Below, piece after piece: positions 12,050 to 24,767 of a stretch of 64,000 nucleotides of DNA. The stretch comes from Syncephalis plumigaleata (taxonomy: Eukaryota > Zoopagomycota > Zoopagomycetes > Zoopagales > Piptocephalidaceae). The notes under the pieces are model-generated. The model saw only the letters and a list, made by a program, of their open reading frames with translations, searched no databases and was not told the DNA's origin. The position numbers were made by a program, and so were the translations under genes. The stretch is from contig JAIXMF010000008.1 of NCBI GenBank assembly GCA_025201365.1, positions 310,001-374,000 on the forward strand, given 5' to 3'. Every line of letters begins with the position of its first letter. Position 1 is the stretch's first letter.

Positions 12050-15000
12050 ATGTCTGTCACTTCATCATCCTGTGTTTACGTCGCTGAATCACGTTCGGGT
12101 AGTTTATGGGAGAATAGAGAAGATCCGTTTGCAGCCCCACCCAGTGAACGGTGAGTATAATAGAGAGATAGTTACTATATGAATTACGTACTCATACCTG
12201 ATTGACCATAACTCAACCCCTCAACTCAACTCATCCCTAGCGTAACAGCGCGTTTGGCCTTTGTTAACGCTAATCGACCCGCCAAGAAAGGCGATAAAGT
12301 TACAGGCGGTGTACAATGGGGCTGTGTTGGTTTTCGACGTGATCATGGTCGGCGTGCTCGTTTTACAACTCCCATTAATGGCAGTATGGCTCAAGGTGCC
12401 GCTACATCGTCGGCATTAATGAGTGCGGTCGATCAACGTGGACACATCTATCTGTTTGATTTGGAGGCAAACAAGTACTGGCTAATTGCTCGAACGGGTA
12501 TTTCTGGTACTTCGGTTGCCTTGGGTGTAGCGAAACCTAATGAACTTATTGTTGGTCTATCGGATCGTGCAGTTCATTGTTATAACATGGGTAAGTAGCT
12601 TATTAGTCGTGTTAGCAAATGAGAAATGTCTAATCCAACTAACTAACTAACTCTCTATCATCTATTAGATACGGGTGCACCAGTAGCCAAGCTCACCTCG
12701 CATCATGAGAATATTGTTACACGAATTAGTGTGCATCCTTCTCGTCCACGTGTTCTTACCTCATCTGCATCAGAGTCTGTTCTATGGGATACATTAGACT
12801 GGTCACGTCGTCATGTACTTACAGGTGTGGATGCCGTTGGTGTCAATCAGACAGAGTTCTCGCCATCCGGTGATATGATTATTGCCAACTTCCGCGATGA
12901 TTCAATTGTGCTTTGGGATTCAGAGACATTGGATCAAATTTGGAAGATTACACCTGAAGATCTAGCGGGATTAGACGATGATGTTGTTGGTGGTCTAAGT
13001 TCATTCTCAATATCAAGTGATGGTAAATTACTTGTCACTGGTGGATGGTAAGCTAGTTATTAAGCGTAATGAACGTAATAACTAATCATGAATGATCTAT
13101 TCGATAATAGGGGCATTATTCATGTATGGAATGTCGAGGAACAACGATTACAACGAGAAATCATTGATGAACGTCTACAAACTGGCATTGTACAAATGGA
13201 GTTTGCAGCTCGTACTACACTCCTTGTAGTATTGAATGCACAAGGTCGTATTATCATATTCGATGCTATATCCAGTTTCTCTAAAGGTGTTGGTCTCAAA
13301 CCGGTAAGACATTGTACATGATGTTACATGTTCATCTAAATATTTAATTACGTATATATATAGGCCAAGAATTTTACCATTTCCTCGGATGGTCTCATTC
13401 TATCAACTCTGCCCATTAACTCGCCTTCGTTCATTACACTCTGGTCGGTGGAGACTTTATTGCGAGCACCAGTAAGTAATTAGGATGACATTTGCGAGTA
13501 CGCATAACACGGCACATACTAATACGTAATTCGCGTTAGTCACCTACTGAAGATGACTATGCCAACATGTCGGTAACGCATTCACGTCGTGTATCGGGTG
13601 CCTCGTCACCGGCCACTAGTATTCATAGTGGTGCGGCGACACCCACACGTCAACGTCAGGATGATCGACGTCTATCGGGTGCATCAGCATCGCGTATTCC
13701 CCTGCCAGTACGTAGCAATTCCGTGTCATCGGCATCTGGCAATAGACCCAATCGACTAAGTGGTCCACCAGCCGTGCCACGTAATCTATCCAAACAGCCG
13801 GTTCAACTAGATCACGCAATAGTCTATCGGGTGCTCGACCTCAATCGCTACGTGATTCTTACTCGAGTCGACGTGTGTCCGATGCACCAGTACCACCACG
13901 TTCCGGCCATTCAGGTTCGCGATCCAATGTCAACTATAGAGAATATCTCAATGCATCGCCTACCCCTACGGATGCATCGAGTGAAGCCAATCGATCGGTA
14001 CTTGACTCGGATATCGATCTAACACAAAGTGGCAATTCCGAGATGAACCGAAAGAATCTTGTAGAGATTCTAGAGAAACGAGGACGATTCCCACGTGATT
14101 ATCGCACGCTTATCTGGCGATTCCTACTGGAACTACCGCAGAATCAAGGTAGCGCACACTTGCTCGATCTATCCAATGCATGAATGACTAATATCGACTA
14201 CGTTGTATATATATAGAGGTATTTCATGATCTGGCCTCTCAGGGAACACACTCCTGTATCGATCGATTCCGTGAACGGTTCTCGATGCAAAATCGTAAGT
14301 TGCAACTAGCAATGGAACGGTAAGTACAACGACGACATACTCTATAGCATCCATTATGGCATTGGCTAATGAGACAACGTTATTAGAATGATATCATTAC
14401 TTGTTCATTGGAATCCAGCTTTCGAGGAACTCGACTACATGCCATACCTTGTCTTCCCCTTTGTGAAGATGATGGGCGATGATCTATTCGCCTGTTTTGA
14501 ATTAGTGGCAACTTTGTTGAGTAAGTTTAACGACGATAGTCATTAGATTTTACTAATATATATACATATACACATGTATACTATAGGCAACTGGTGTCAA
14601 GGTTGGTGGAACAACTTTCCAGCTGCTCCAAAGCTATTCCTAGAGAAGTTAGATGAACTACTATCAGAGCACGATCTCGAATTATTAGAACATTTCCGCT
14701 CGCATGTCATTCCTAACGAGGTAATGCTACGATGATAATGATGATATTGGTGATATTAATCAATGCTTGTAATGAATAGATTTACGGTTGGATTCCTTTA
14801 CAATCACTGTTCTCCGAAGTACTATGCAAAGAAGATTGGGCACGTCTATGGGATCATTGTTTCACGCGACCACCCTCTTTCATCTACTTCTTTGCCGTGG
14901 CCCTTCTTATCGGATGTCGTGACACGCTACTTAGCTTGCGTACCGAGGAGGAATTTGAGGTAAACAACAGCAACAATAATAAGCATGCTGGCTATTCGAG

Positions 15001-15345
15001 ATCATGGTAGCTGACTACATTTTTTATTATTATTAGGAGGTACTACATCAACCACAACAAGTACGTCTATTGGATTTGATCGATCTAGCCAAACGTATCG
15101 AAGAGGCTACAGGCACGGAGACCTCGCCGTTTGCTTATCACAATCCATTCACTCCCATTCCACCCGGTAACTATCCCGATCTCAACCAGTCTTCCTCGCG
15201 TCGAGAATCAAGATTACGATCACAGATTCTACTCGAGGAAGTAGAATTACTTAGAAATAGGCAAGTGTAATCGTATAGATCCGATGACATGCTATAGCTA
15301 ATCAATATATGTATATGCTTCGTTAATAGATTGGATGCTATGTAG
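12050..15345 (+). CDS. TBC1D31: TBC1D31 (WDR67) homologue: WD40 plus TBC domain protein
   Basis: In animals TBC1D31 is a centriolar-satellite protein linked to cilium formation. Here the N-terminus (MSVTSSSCVYVAES) leads into WD40-type repeats (QRGHIYLFDL, SVLWDTLDW, DSIVLWDSETLDQIWK, GIIHVWNVEEQRLQRE, FITLWSVETL). A Ser/Pro/Arg-rich linker follows, then a TBC domain: RGRFPRDYRTLIWRFLL, SCIDRFRERF, YLVFPFVKMMGDDLFACFEL, EVLCKEDWARLWDHCF and FIYFFAVALLIGCRDTLL. The catalytic Arg and Gln fingers of active RabGAPs are not evident, as expected for this family. The protein stops soon after the start of a coiled coil (ILLEEVELLRNRLDAM), so the long C-terminal coil of animal orthologues is missing. 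The last intron is GC-AG (donor GCAAGT at 15261). One frame break lies in the linker near 13,785-13,792. Confidence 0.9.
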
Positions 15346-15609
15346 GATTCACGTAATCTCTGATCAAGCTTAGAAACTATTCAATATCATGAATACGTTT
15401 ATGTGGTTGTGCTTATTTGCTAACTGTGTGTGCATGCCTATGTGGATTTGTGTGGCTATTGTTTTTACCAATAAGAGTTGACGTTGTTACAACAATGATG
15501 CTTCAATTTGTACGTATTTCTGTTATTACTCTTACTATTATTATTATCAATGGCATGTCTATGTGTAATACAAGTGACTATCTCGCTAATGATGATAGCA
15601 TTCATTGTT

Positions 15610-16213
15610 TATTTAGCTTTTTTCATTTTACGACCTGTCCCTGTAGATTGAGCTGCTGTTGCTGCTTGTTTTCTTGTTGCTTTTGGTGTTGGTTCCACTA
15701 CTGGTTCAGGTTCTACTTACTAGTGTTAATCGCTAATTGCTTATACAACAATGTGCCATCATCATCATCACCATATCAATTACGTACCTTCAGGTGGTGG
15801 TGAGGTATTGCTCATAGAATACATTAATCCTCGTGTTAACCGTTCCCATCGCTTTAAATCAGTTGAATGATTTGTACGATACTGTAGACACTGGAATAGC
15901 GTATATTCAATGATGTTAGTAATGATTATCAAGTGTTCTTTTGATATGTCCATCAATAAATAAGAAAAGAACTACCAAATAGCAGATTACTTACAGTATG
16001 ATCGTCGGTTACTTTAAGTTCCAGTGTGCCATCACAGTGTCGATATTTAGTAACAAATCGAGTCTAGTCAATCGAGTAGCATGCTACGTTCAGTAATCAA
16101 CGTGTACGAAAATCTAGCACGTATATTCTACTATTACTTACTCTACTAGGTGCTACTTTGCCGAGATCAAGGGCCGCCCGTTGAAATTCGTCCCAGTTAG
16201 TGATAATAGCCAT
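15610..16213 (-). CDS. SRP9: Signal recognition particle 9 kDa subunit (SRP9)
   Basis: Alu-domain subunit of SRP, cytosolic, involved in elongation arrest during co-translational targeting. Four exons: MAIITNWDEFQRAALDLG, then RFVTKYRHCDGTLELKVTDD, then CLQYRTNHSTDLKRWERLTRG, and a short basic tail ending GRKMKKAK (TAA at 15612-15610). The middle KYRH(C/S)DG..LxLKVTDD is the SRP9 signature. The tail is Lys/Ala/Pro/Gln-rich. Start ATG at 16213-16211. All phases match and no frame error is seen. It is convergent with TBC1D31. Confidence 0.85.
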
Positions 16214-16358
16214 GACGTTGAACGACGTGAATCTCGCTTATGATAAACAAATACGATGACGTGTAAATACTACTAACTGGAGAGACGACAAAACGAAAGA
16301 AAGGTGATTGTCTGTAAACAAACGAAATAAAAATAGATTGAAAGCAGCTAATACAAGG

Positions 16359-17990
16359 TTTTTCCAACCAGTTAACCTTGTTTGCCTTTACTTTTGTTTC
16401 TACTAATAAATAATGATGCACATTAGTCAACATCATTGTCGTTATCATTATGTGAGTACGGAATGTTTTATTTAGAATACCAATAAAGTATCGTATTTAT
16501 AAGCATACAATGTCCAATGTATAACACTAAAATACTGTATACGCAGTCATATAATGAACACGATCAATAGGGGTTACAAGGCGAATGTACTATAGAGAGC
16601 GTTAATTGCATACACAGACACCAATATTATACATTGACTACAGCAACAACAATAATGCTGCTAATGAATGCGCAGATTATTTATTAATAAGAACAAATGT
16701 TAACGACTAACTGTGTTAATCGATTGGAACAACCATGTAATAGCATGCAATGAGCAATGAATGGATGTGCTAATGCCGTTATTACTCTCTATTAGTGCCA
16801 TGTTAGCTATTGATATACACCATGCAAATAAAGATATAGCCATCATATAGGACTTCCTCGACACATTTACAATATGCAATACAATGTCAGACAGTACCGC
16901 TACAAATACAAAGTGCTAAGCGACGCAATGGGTAGTAGTTAGCGCGGATATTATGTATGTACGCGTACTTTCACAACACACGAGTAGAAGCCGTAGTGTT
17001 CGTTACGTATACATGTCACAATTAGATGAACAAACAGCACTGGCTAGTAATTAACACGAGTACCGCGTACTTGCATATATTTATAAAGCACGAGTAAGTA
17101 AGGCAAAGCAGCGAGTGGAGACGTTGTATGCTGGCAAGCAAGTGTGGTGTCTAATGCATAGCGTAAGTGTTACGTATGCGTACGTGTCCCCACATACTAC
17201 GAGCAAAGATCAGCAAGTCAACGCGAATAAAGTGGTACAACGCGGCAAGCAAACGTCGTGAATAAAGGACACGGTATGAAATAATAGAAATACACGAGTG
17301 AGGGCAAGGGAGTGTCGCAAGCAAGTAGACAAGGGAGAGAGAAAGAGTGAACTGAATAGAGGATAGACCAGTATGAAAGACCAGTGGGGTATATGCCACG
17401 TTGATCGACAACGGATAAAGACCAAATACTACACAGCGTGAAGAGCAAAGTGTGCTTATGACAGAGTATACAGATTGGAGTGAGGCTGCCGACGAGTAGC
17501 GATACAAAATACGAGTACGCGACATACAATCAACATATCGACAAGTAGTCATTGGCAAAGCGGCAGACTAGACGGAATAAGACGACCGACCGAGAACAAC
17601 ACAAAGATAGTAGTATACGCTTGCAGCTAAGCTAGCCTGTTATGACTATAAACGAAGGTGGAGTAAGAGGAAAAGCATGAGTTGTAGTGGTGTATGTGGT
17701 CAGAGGACGAATAAAAGAATAAAAAGCAATAGACGGTGTGTGTGTATTAACGAGCATTGCTATCGTCTATGAGTGTTACGGTAATAGTTGCGTGATTATC
17801 GAACGAGTGAATAAACGAACGAACGAAGGGGAGATGAGATAGTGAGGAAAGGGATAGTCAAGAGGAAATAATAAAGAGAGCCATTAATAAAAGGTAATAA
17901 ATTTATTAACATTCCATTACAAAATTCTACACATTTATTAATAAAGGATCTATTTAATTACAATTAGTAAAGTGTTAACAAGTTTATTAG
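16359..17990 (+). repeat. Dispersed non-coding repeat, element A copy 1
   Basis: About 1.6 kb repeated with high identity at 27.6-29.1 kb (same orientation) and 32.4-34.1 kb (inverted). It begins with TTTTTCCAACC followed by a run to TTTGTTTCTACTAATAAA and ends in AT-rich sequence containing TTTATTAATAAAGG. Copies differ by scattered substitutions and single-base indels. Open frames of 100-150 codons inside are not frame-conserved between copies, so coding is unlikely. No terminal inverted repeat, RT or transposase was recognised. It fills the gap between SRP9 and the SLC41 gene. Confidence 0.85.
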
Positions 17991-18122
17991 AAACGATTAG
18001 AAACTTCCATTATGACACATATCCTCGCTCTCTCCTTCCTTTTCTTTCGTCTTTATTCAATATTAGTATCTTAATATACTGACCTTACTTAAGCTATCGA
18101 TATTACTCATTACTCGTCTATT

Positions 18123-20605
18123 ATGCCTCGGCCTACTCCTGTATTATCGCCACCGTTGTTAACAACGAAAATGTCACCGTCAGAAACGGCAACGTCTCCG
18201 GGCCCACGCACACCCACTCGACCTTTCACTTATGAGGTTGACACACTTAGCGAATCTCAGTCGAATACCGCGGGTGCAAGCTCACCACTTGCTAATGAGG
18301 CTATAAGGCTGGGTGAACCCTTAGAGCGGCGTACTCATTTCGATAAACACTCCGCCACTAGCAACAACACAACAACAACAACGAATGACCATGAACGTAT
18401 AACGTCACCTATATCTGAAAGCGACGACGACATTGTTGTGGCGGCACCTACACGTGGACCATATACGCTATTAACGAATACAAATGAGGATACAGCGATG
18501 AATACACGTCGTGTATCGGCCATACAAACCCAATTGACATCTAGTACGAATATTGCGGTAGATGATGGGCATGACGTACCATTGACACCAATGTATTCAC
18601 GGAAAAGCTTACAGTACAACAGGACAATTGATAGACCCTATGATATTCAGGAGGAGGAAAACGAGGATGATGATGATGATGATGATGCCGAAGAGGATGG
18701 TGATGCTTGGCTACGTGTCAAGTGGAATAAATCACGTCAACGAGGTGCTTCATTTTCTACTATTCTGTTGGAGGATGTAGCCGGTCGTATTAAGCGAAAG
18801 CTTAGTTTCGGCAGATCTGATATGAATGTATTGGATGAGGATCCACTTAATGAGTCTGGTCATACCACGGAAGAAAGTCCCCTCGTAGTAGTGCTTCAAG
18901 TAAGTGTTTGAGTGAACAATTGATGAAACTACATACAAGGCCTAATCATTTATATCATGATCATTGTAGACATTACCTTCACTTATGATCTCTGTGATGG
19001 GACTAATGCTAGCTGGCTGGTTACTAGATGTAGTACAGGTAAGCATGCTCCTTACAATCAGTTGATTCATTCATTCATTCATTCATAATGATTGTTATTC
19101 ATTATTGTACGTTTACTAGCATTGGACGGTATTCACACAAGTCACTCAACTATTTATTATGGTGCCCGTATTACTAGGTCTCAAGGGAAATCTCGAAATG
19201 AACTTGGCATCACGTATGTCGACTGCAGTAAGTGTACTTTTACGAATAACATATATTATATACATATATTCCATAGAATACGCAACAAACACAATGATAT
19301 TAGGCAAATTTAGGTGATTTGGATTCACCTCGTTCACAACGTCTTTTAGTGTGGGGTAATCTTGCTCTACTACAATTGCAAGCGTTAAGCGTATCATGTC
19401 TAGCTGGATTACTCTCGGTCATTATGGGATTGTTAACATCGGGCGGCGATCGCACATTCTCCTATCATCGTGGTATGCTAGTGGTCACATCAGCAATGAT
19501 TTGTGCTGCACTAAGTAGTGCCCTCCTCGGACTATGCATGTGTATACTATGTATCTTCTGTCGACGTCGTGGTATTAATCCGGATAATGTGGCCACACCC
19601 ATTGCTGCTAGTTTCGGCGATCTCATCACATTGGCCGTGTTGGCCGTCACGAGCCATCTACTCTATCCGATGCGAGGTAAGTGTCATGCAATTATACTAA
19701 ACTACTATTACGATGTATTACTGAAATGCGAATGATAAAAAGATACTCTACTACCGACCATACTCTTTGTCATCATGCTATCCTCATTACCGCATGGTTC
19801 TGGTTAATACGTAAGAACGAACTAGTACGCGAGACTATGTTTGATGGTTGGGTGCCCATTCTATTAGCCATGGCAATTTCAAGGTAAGTTAACAAGTTTA
19901 GACCATTTTAATAAATCAAATTAACCGCAACAATTGATCAATAGTCTAGCGGGTCTTGTACTTGAACGCTACATCGATCGATATGCAGGCATGGCTGTAC
20001 TAGTACCCGTATTAAATGGTAATTATACTATACATCGGTTACTAATATCATTACTGTCATCATATGCTCATTACTATTGAACTAGGCGTCTCGGGTAATT
20101 TATGCTGTGTGTTTGCCTCGCGTATCTCCACCTCATTACACGCTCGACGATCCGAGAAATACTGGACGATTGGCATTGTATTATGGCTACTCAATCTGCC
20201 TGTACAATGGCCATTCCTGGGTATTGTACGAGCATTCCACATGGGTCATGGTAGTATAACTATAGGCATGTTCCTACTCTATACACTGGCATCTATGCTA
20301 CTGGTAGGTGGTAAAATAATGAACGACATGAAAAGTACAGCTAATATTTATTATTATTCATATGAAACAAAAAAGGTTGCAGGATTACTAGTGGCATCGC
20401 GATGGATCGTATTCGCATTATGGCGACGTAGTCTAGATCCAGACAATTACGCATTGCCGTACATGTAAGTAACTCATTTGACAATTTTTATTAAGCGATC
20501 CTCTAATGTCAATGTAGAACGGCCATTGGAGATGTTGCAGGCACCAGTTCACTTGTATTAGTATTTCTTATTTTATATGGCAATAAGCCATCAACAATGA
20601 CATGA
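18123..20605 (+). CDS. SLC41-type (MgtE-like) magnesium transporter
   Basis: Multipass Mg2+ transporter/exchanger with two MgtE-like repeats. A ~260-residue disordered N-terminus (Ser/Thr/Pro-rich with an acidic [12 protein letters not shown] run) precedes the membrane core. Repeat 1: [49 protein letters not shown], then [19 protein letters not shown], the SLC41 signature. Repeat 2: [37 protein letters not shown] and [21 protein letters not shown]. The duplication of the N-P/DPDN...P...A.GD motif supports the assignment. Around nine exons; TGA at 20603-20605. One frame break lies near 19,781 between FVIMLSS and ITAWFWLI. Location (plasma membrane, vacuole or Golgi) cannot be told. Confidence 0.9.
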
Positions 20606-22403
20606 TCACCGGTTGTGGTTGTCGTTGTTTGTCCGCTCTCGAGCATGAGCTTTCTTGTTGTATTTCACAATTAGTTTTAGCTTGCAATAAAACATAAAAT
20701 ATTTAGTTTATTCGTCTATTATTAGCGAGCAATAAGCACTAATACTAATTGACATGTTTGTTACTGGTGTCTAATGACATTATTAATGATTTACTAATCC
20801 ATTCCTAAGCATCTATTTCATTGTTGTTTCCTTCACTTCGTTACCGATGCTGTCTTCTTAGTCTTGACTACATTCCACTTGTCGTTGATTTTTTCACATA
20901 CTGTCTTCCTCATGCCAACCTCATTTCCCCGTCATTCCCTTACCACTAAACAGTAAGTGCCTTTTTGTGTCAACTACATTCCACTTGTCAGTAAACAACA
21001 CACGTCTACTTCCTCTTAACTATATGCTAGTTATTTCTTTTACTTTCTCAGTAATACGCGTCTTCTTCGTGTCATTCTATTCCACTTACTTCATCTTTCA
21101 CTTTAACATACACATTCCCAATAGCAGCTATCCTGCATACTATCTCTATGACGTTTATTTATCACTTTGTTTTCCTCTTGCTCTAACCTATCTACATGCT
21201 CACTTGTCGTTATTATTACTATAGCAATAAGCATTGTTTATTGTTCGTTCTAGTCCTTTGTTTCCTATCAACTGTCCTGCTTATTTATCAATGTTTAAGC
21301 GTTCACTGCTTTCGTTGTAATATGTACCTTTCACTTTTACCACTCTTTTCCGTCATCTGTTTGTATGCTACCCTTACGTCATGCTTTTATTTGTATTTTC
21401 ATTTGTTTACTACCATCTCCATACTCTATTTGCCTACAAGCATATGCGCATAACAATAAATACAAGCTGTCCATTGCTTCATACCATTCATTATCTTACT
21501 ATTATGGATTTACCCATTTAATCGTTGTAATACAAGCAAAGTAATTATACATATTTATTTGTTATTTGACGTCTGCTCGATAATATCCACATGCTATTTT
21601 CTGCACGAATCACATGTCAAACATCGAATAACATACAATGGAACGTGGCAATGATCATGTCGATCCTCGTTGATGCGTCCATTACTATTGACACATCAAG
21701 CAGGTAAGGTCGATCTAGTAATCAAGCGAGTAAATAGTTGAATATGTTTATTACATTACTACTTTATTATCATTTATTAACATGTTCATGTCTCTATTGA
21801 TTGCTGCATCATTCGCGTGATATCAGTTGCTCGTTGATTATTCAACCATTTACGACGCGGTTAATGCGGAGTTGATGGATAGGAGATGCGGATGGTCTAT
21901 GTGCAGCGATACATGCTGATTGGCCAACATTCATACGCCAATGGAGAGTCAATTCGTAGACCGCCATTTAATAAGATGATGTGCACAGCATGAATGGGTG
22001 GAATATGCGTGTGTGTACGTGATGTGTGTATGTGTATGCGTGTATGTGTATGTGTGTGAATGCGTGTATGTGTGTATGTGTGTGTGTATGGCTTTGGATG
22101 GCATGCTTACTTACCTTGTCTGTCCCTCGCCCCCTCCCCATCACGCCGTCCATCCATTGGGCAGGCATATCAGTACACACACACACACGCGCCACTCGTT
22201 CCCTCTTTCTCGTCTACTCGTTTTCATCATCTTTGTTCATCTAAATCACAACCACAACAATCTAGTTCTCGCCCCTTTTACCTGCGCATAATATATTGTG
22301 TGTAGCTTTCTTTATCATAACAACGGTCATTATTACCTCGTCATCATAGTGACTACGCGCGTGTTTTCTCTATATTCTACTTTTATAATTTATATATACA
22401 AGT
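20606..22403. other. Intergenic, pyrimidine-rich low-complexity sequence
   Basis: About 20,600-21,500 is a C/T-rich stretch with short imperfect repeats (for example CTACATTCCACTTGTC twice, near 20,869 and 20,973). About 22,005-22,090 and 22,170-22,190 hold TG/TATG and CA microsatellites. Open frames here arise from low stop density in biased sequence. The last few hundred bases are the septin promoter. Confidence 0.6.
22005..22090. repeat. (TG)n/(TATG)n microsatellite
   Basis: Alternating TG with TATG and CGTG interruptions, followed by a CA-rich patch near 22,175. Confidence 0.85.
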
Positions 22404-24361
22404 ATGGCAGGTATGTACCATCATCTGGAACAAGTCTAGTTACACTCGAATACTAAACAACGCGTATACAGACATCGATAACCGACAGCTGAGCCCAAAA
22501 GTAAGTTGCGAGACAGCAAGCATGCGTTTCTCGAGTAGTCATGGGAGAGCACTGTGACTTTTGCGTATAACGCTACAAACGAGAATAAAGAAAAAAAGAA
22601 GAAAGATGAGCCATAAAGTATTGACGACTAACCTTGACCAATATGCGTATTACTACCTACTTGATATTATAGTCGGTGCCGGCCAAGAAGAAGCAACTGC
22701 AAGGATATGTTGGTTTGCCAATTTACCTAATCAAGTTCATCGCAAGTCGGTGAAGAAAGGCTTCCATTTTACGGTTATGGTTGTAGGTAAGTGTCTTTTT
22801 CTCGTTACAGACTAGCAATAGGTAGTCTATATCCTGTGTATTTGCTCTCGTAATACTAACATGCTGCTCACTTGCTAATATCAGGCGAGTCTGGCTTGGG
22901 CAAATCCACCTTAATCAATACGCTCTTTAATACCGCTTTGTACCCATCCAAAGACAACACAACCCCTTCTCACGAAACTCCAAAAACCGTTGATATCCAA
23001 GCAATTAGCGCAGGTAATTCATTTAGCAAAACTCGTTTAGTAATAGCATCACTCATCGTATCCTCTTTCTTTCTTTCTCTTTCGCTCTTTCTATCTATAG
23101 ATATTAAGGAAAATGGAGTAAACCTTAAGCTTACCGTAGTGGATACACCGGGCTTTGGTGACTTCGTCAATAATGAGGAAAGCTGGAAGCCAATCCTTGA
23201 GAATATCGAAGCCCGTTTTGACGCCTATCTCGAGCAGGAGAATCGTGTCAATCGTCAACGTATCGTTGACAACCGTGTCCACTCCTGCATTTACTTTATC
23301 GCCCCTACAGGTCATGCGTAAGTAGTCATTGAAATAGAGGAGTGCCTTATAGTAGTGCTATAGTAATTGCGCTAACCTTGACTTGATACGAACTACTACT
23401 ACTACTACAGGCTAAAACCATTGGACATTGAGTTTATGCGCCGACTTCACACTCGTGTCAATTTAATTCCAGTTATCGCCAAATCAGACACACTCACCGA
23501 GGAAGAGATTAGCGACTTTAAGAAGCGTATTCTAGCAGATATCCAATACCATAAGATTCAAATCTTCCAAGCCCCTCAATACGAATACGATGATCCAGAG
23601 ACCATTGCCGAGAATCGTGAGATTATGGTAAGCTTACGAATAGATCATTAAACACGCATGTGTGTATGTGCATACGTTGTTTACATTACTAATCATCGTT
23701 GTTGTTGTATGTTCATGTATAATAGAGCAAGATTCCATTTGCGATTGTCGGTAGTGATACCATCATCGATGTCAATGGTCGTAAAGTTCGTGGTCGTCAA
23801 TATCCATGGGGTGTCATTGAAGGTAGGCGAACACGCGAATACACTAGCTATCTAACTAGCTAGCTAACTAGCTGATTGACTAACTATTGTTGTACAATTA
23901 AAGTGGATAACGAGGAGCACAATGACTTTGTCAAATTGCGTCAAATGCTCATCCGCACACATATGGAAGAGCTCAAGCAGCATACGGCTGATGTCCTCTA
24001 CGAGAACTATCGTACAGGCAAGCTTCAATCGATGGGCATCACACAAGACCCGTCTGTCTTCCAAGAGGTCAATCCAATCGCTCGTATGGAGGAAGAGAAG
24101 CGACAGCACGAGGCCAAGATGCAAAAAATGGAAGGCGAGATGCGCTTGGTGTTCCAGCAAAAGGTCCAGGAGAAGGAGTCAAAGCTGAAGCAGAGCGAGG
24201 AAGAGTTATACGCTCGTCATAAGGAGATGAAGGATGCGTTGGAGAAACAACGCGCAGAGCTCGAGGAGAAGAAGAAGCGACTAGAAATGGGCGGCCGACC
24301 AGTAACACCAGGCAGCGACAAACACAAGAAGAAGGGCGGTTTACGTTCAACAAATAAGTGA
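22404..24361 (+). CDS. Septin, AspB/Cdc3 group
   Basis: GTP-binding filament protein of the septin ring, acting at septa, the cell cortex and hyphal tips. The start is a 7-nt micro-exon (ATGGCAG, 22404-22410) joined to two further short exons, giving [12 protein letters not shown] and then [23 protein letters not shown]. The G domain has G1 GESGLGKS, G3 DTPGFGD and G4 AKSD, plus septin elements [32 protein letters not shown] and [13 protein letters not shown]. The C-terminus (from about [15 protein letters not shown]) is a coiled coil with [20 protein letters not shown], nearly the sequence I recall for AspB/Cdc3 orthologues. One frame break lies in a T run near 22,714 within GYVGFANL. Expected partners are the other core septins. 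Confidence 0.93.
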
Positions 24362-24767
24362 TATGAGCCTTATAAACACGGTTATTATACTCTATTGTCA
24401 TAAACAGCAACGTGTATCGCGATGTATATGAAGATGTTTGACTTTTTTCCCTATAGGATATAATCTATAATTGAATACACTAAATGTTTATGATATACAT
24501 CAGAATGAATGCATCGTATAAATTATTATGTTATTACTGCTGTTCTCGTTTGTTTCTTTGTCTCTATATACAATTCTATACCGGATAGATACATGTACAA
24601 TTTATTTATCAACAAGCTAGTAGAGAGTGGCAATAAGCGTTATTAGGAAATGGGAAAGGGGGAAGAGGAGGAGGAGGAGGAAATAAATGATGTGATGTGA
24701 TGAATTTATTCGATTGTTATTACAGGCTATTTCCATCCAATTTGCGCTAATAAAATCATTTTTGGCA
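24362..24767. other. Intergenic region, nothing recognised
   Basis: AT-rich 3' flank of the septin gene with a GAG-rich patch near 24,660-24,685, followed by the presumed leader of the BRD/GATA gene. Confidence 0.6.

Noticed and set aside
17151-17558. Open frames of 100-150 codons inside the three element A copies
   Set aside because: The same DNA is read in different frames in different copies because of small indels, so there is no sign of protein-level selection.
22000-22290. Open frames across the TG/CA microsatellite
   Set aside because: Repetitive Cys/Val/Tyr or His/Thr peptides explained by the repeat.
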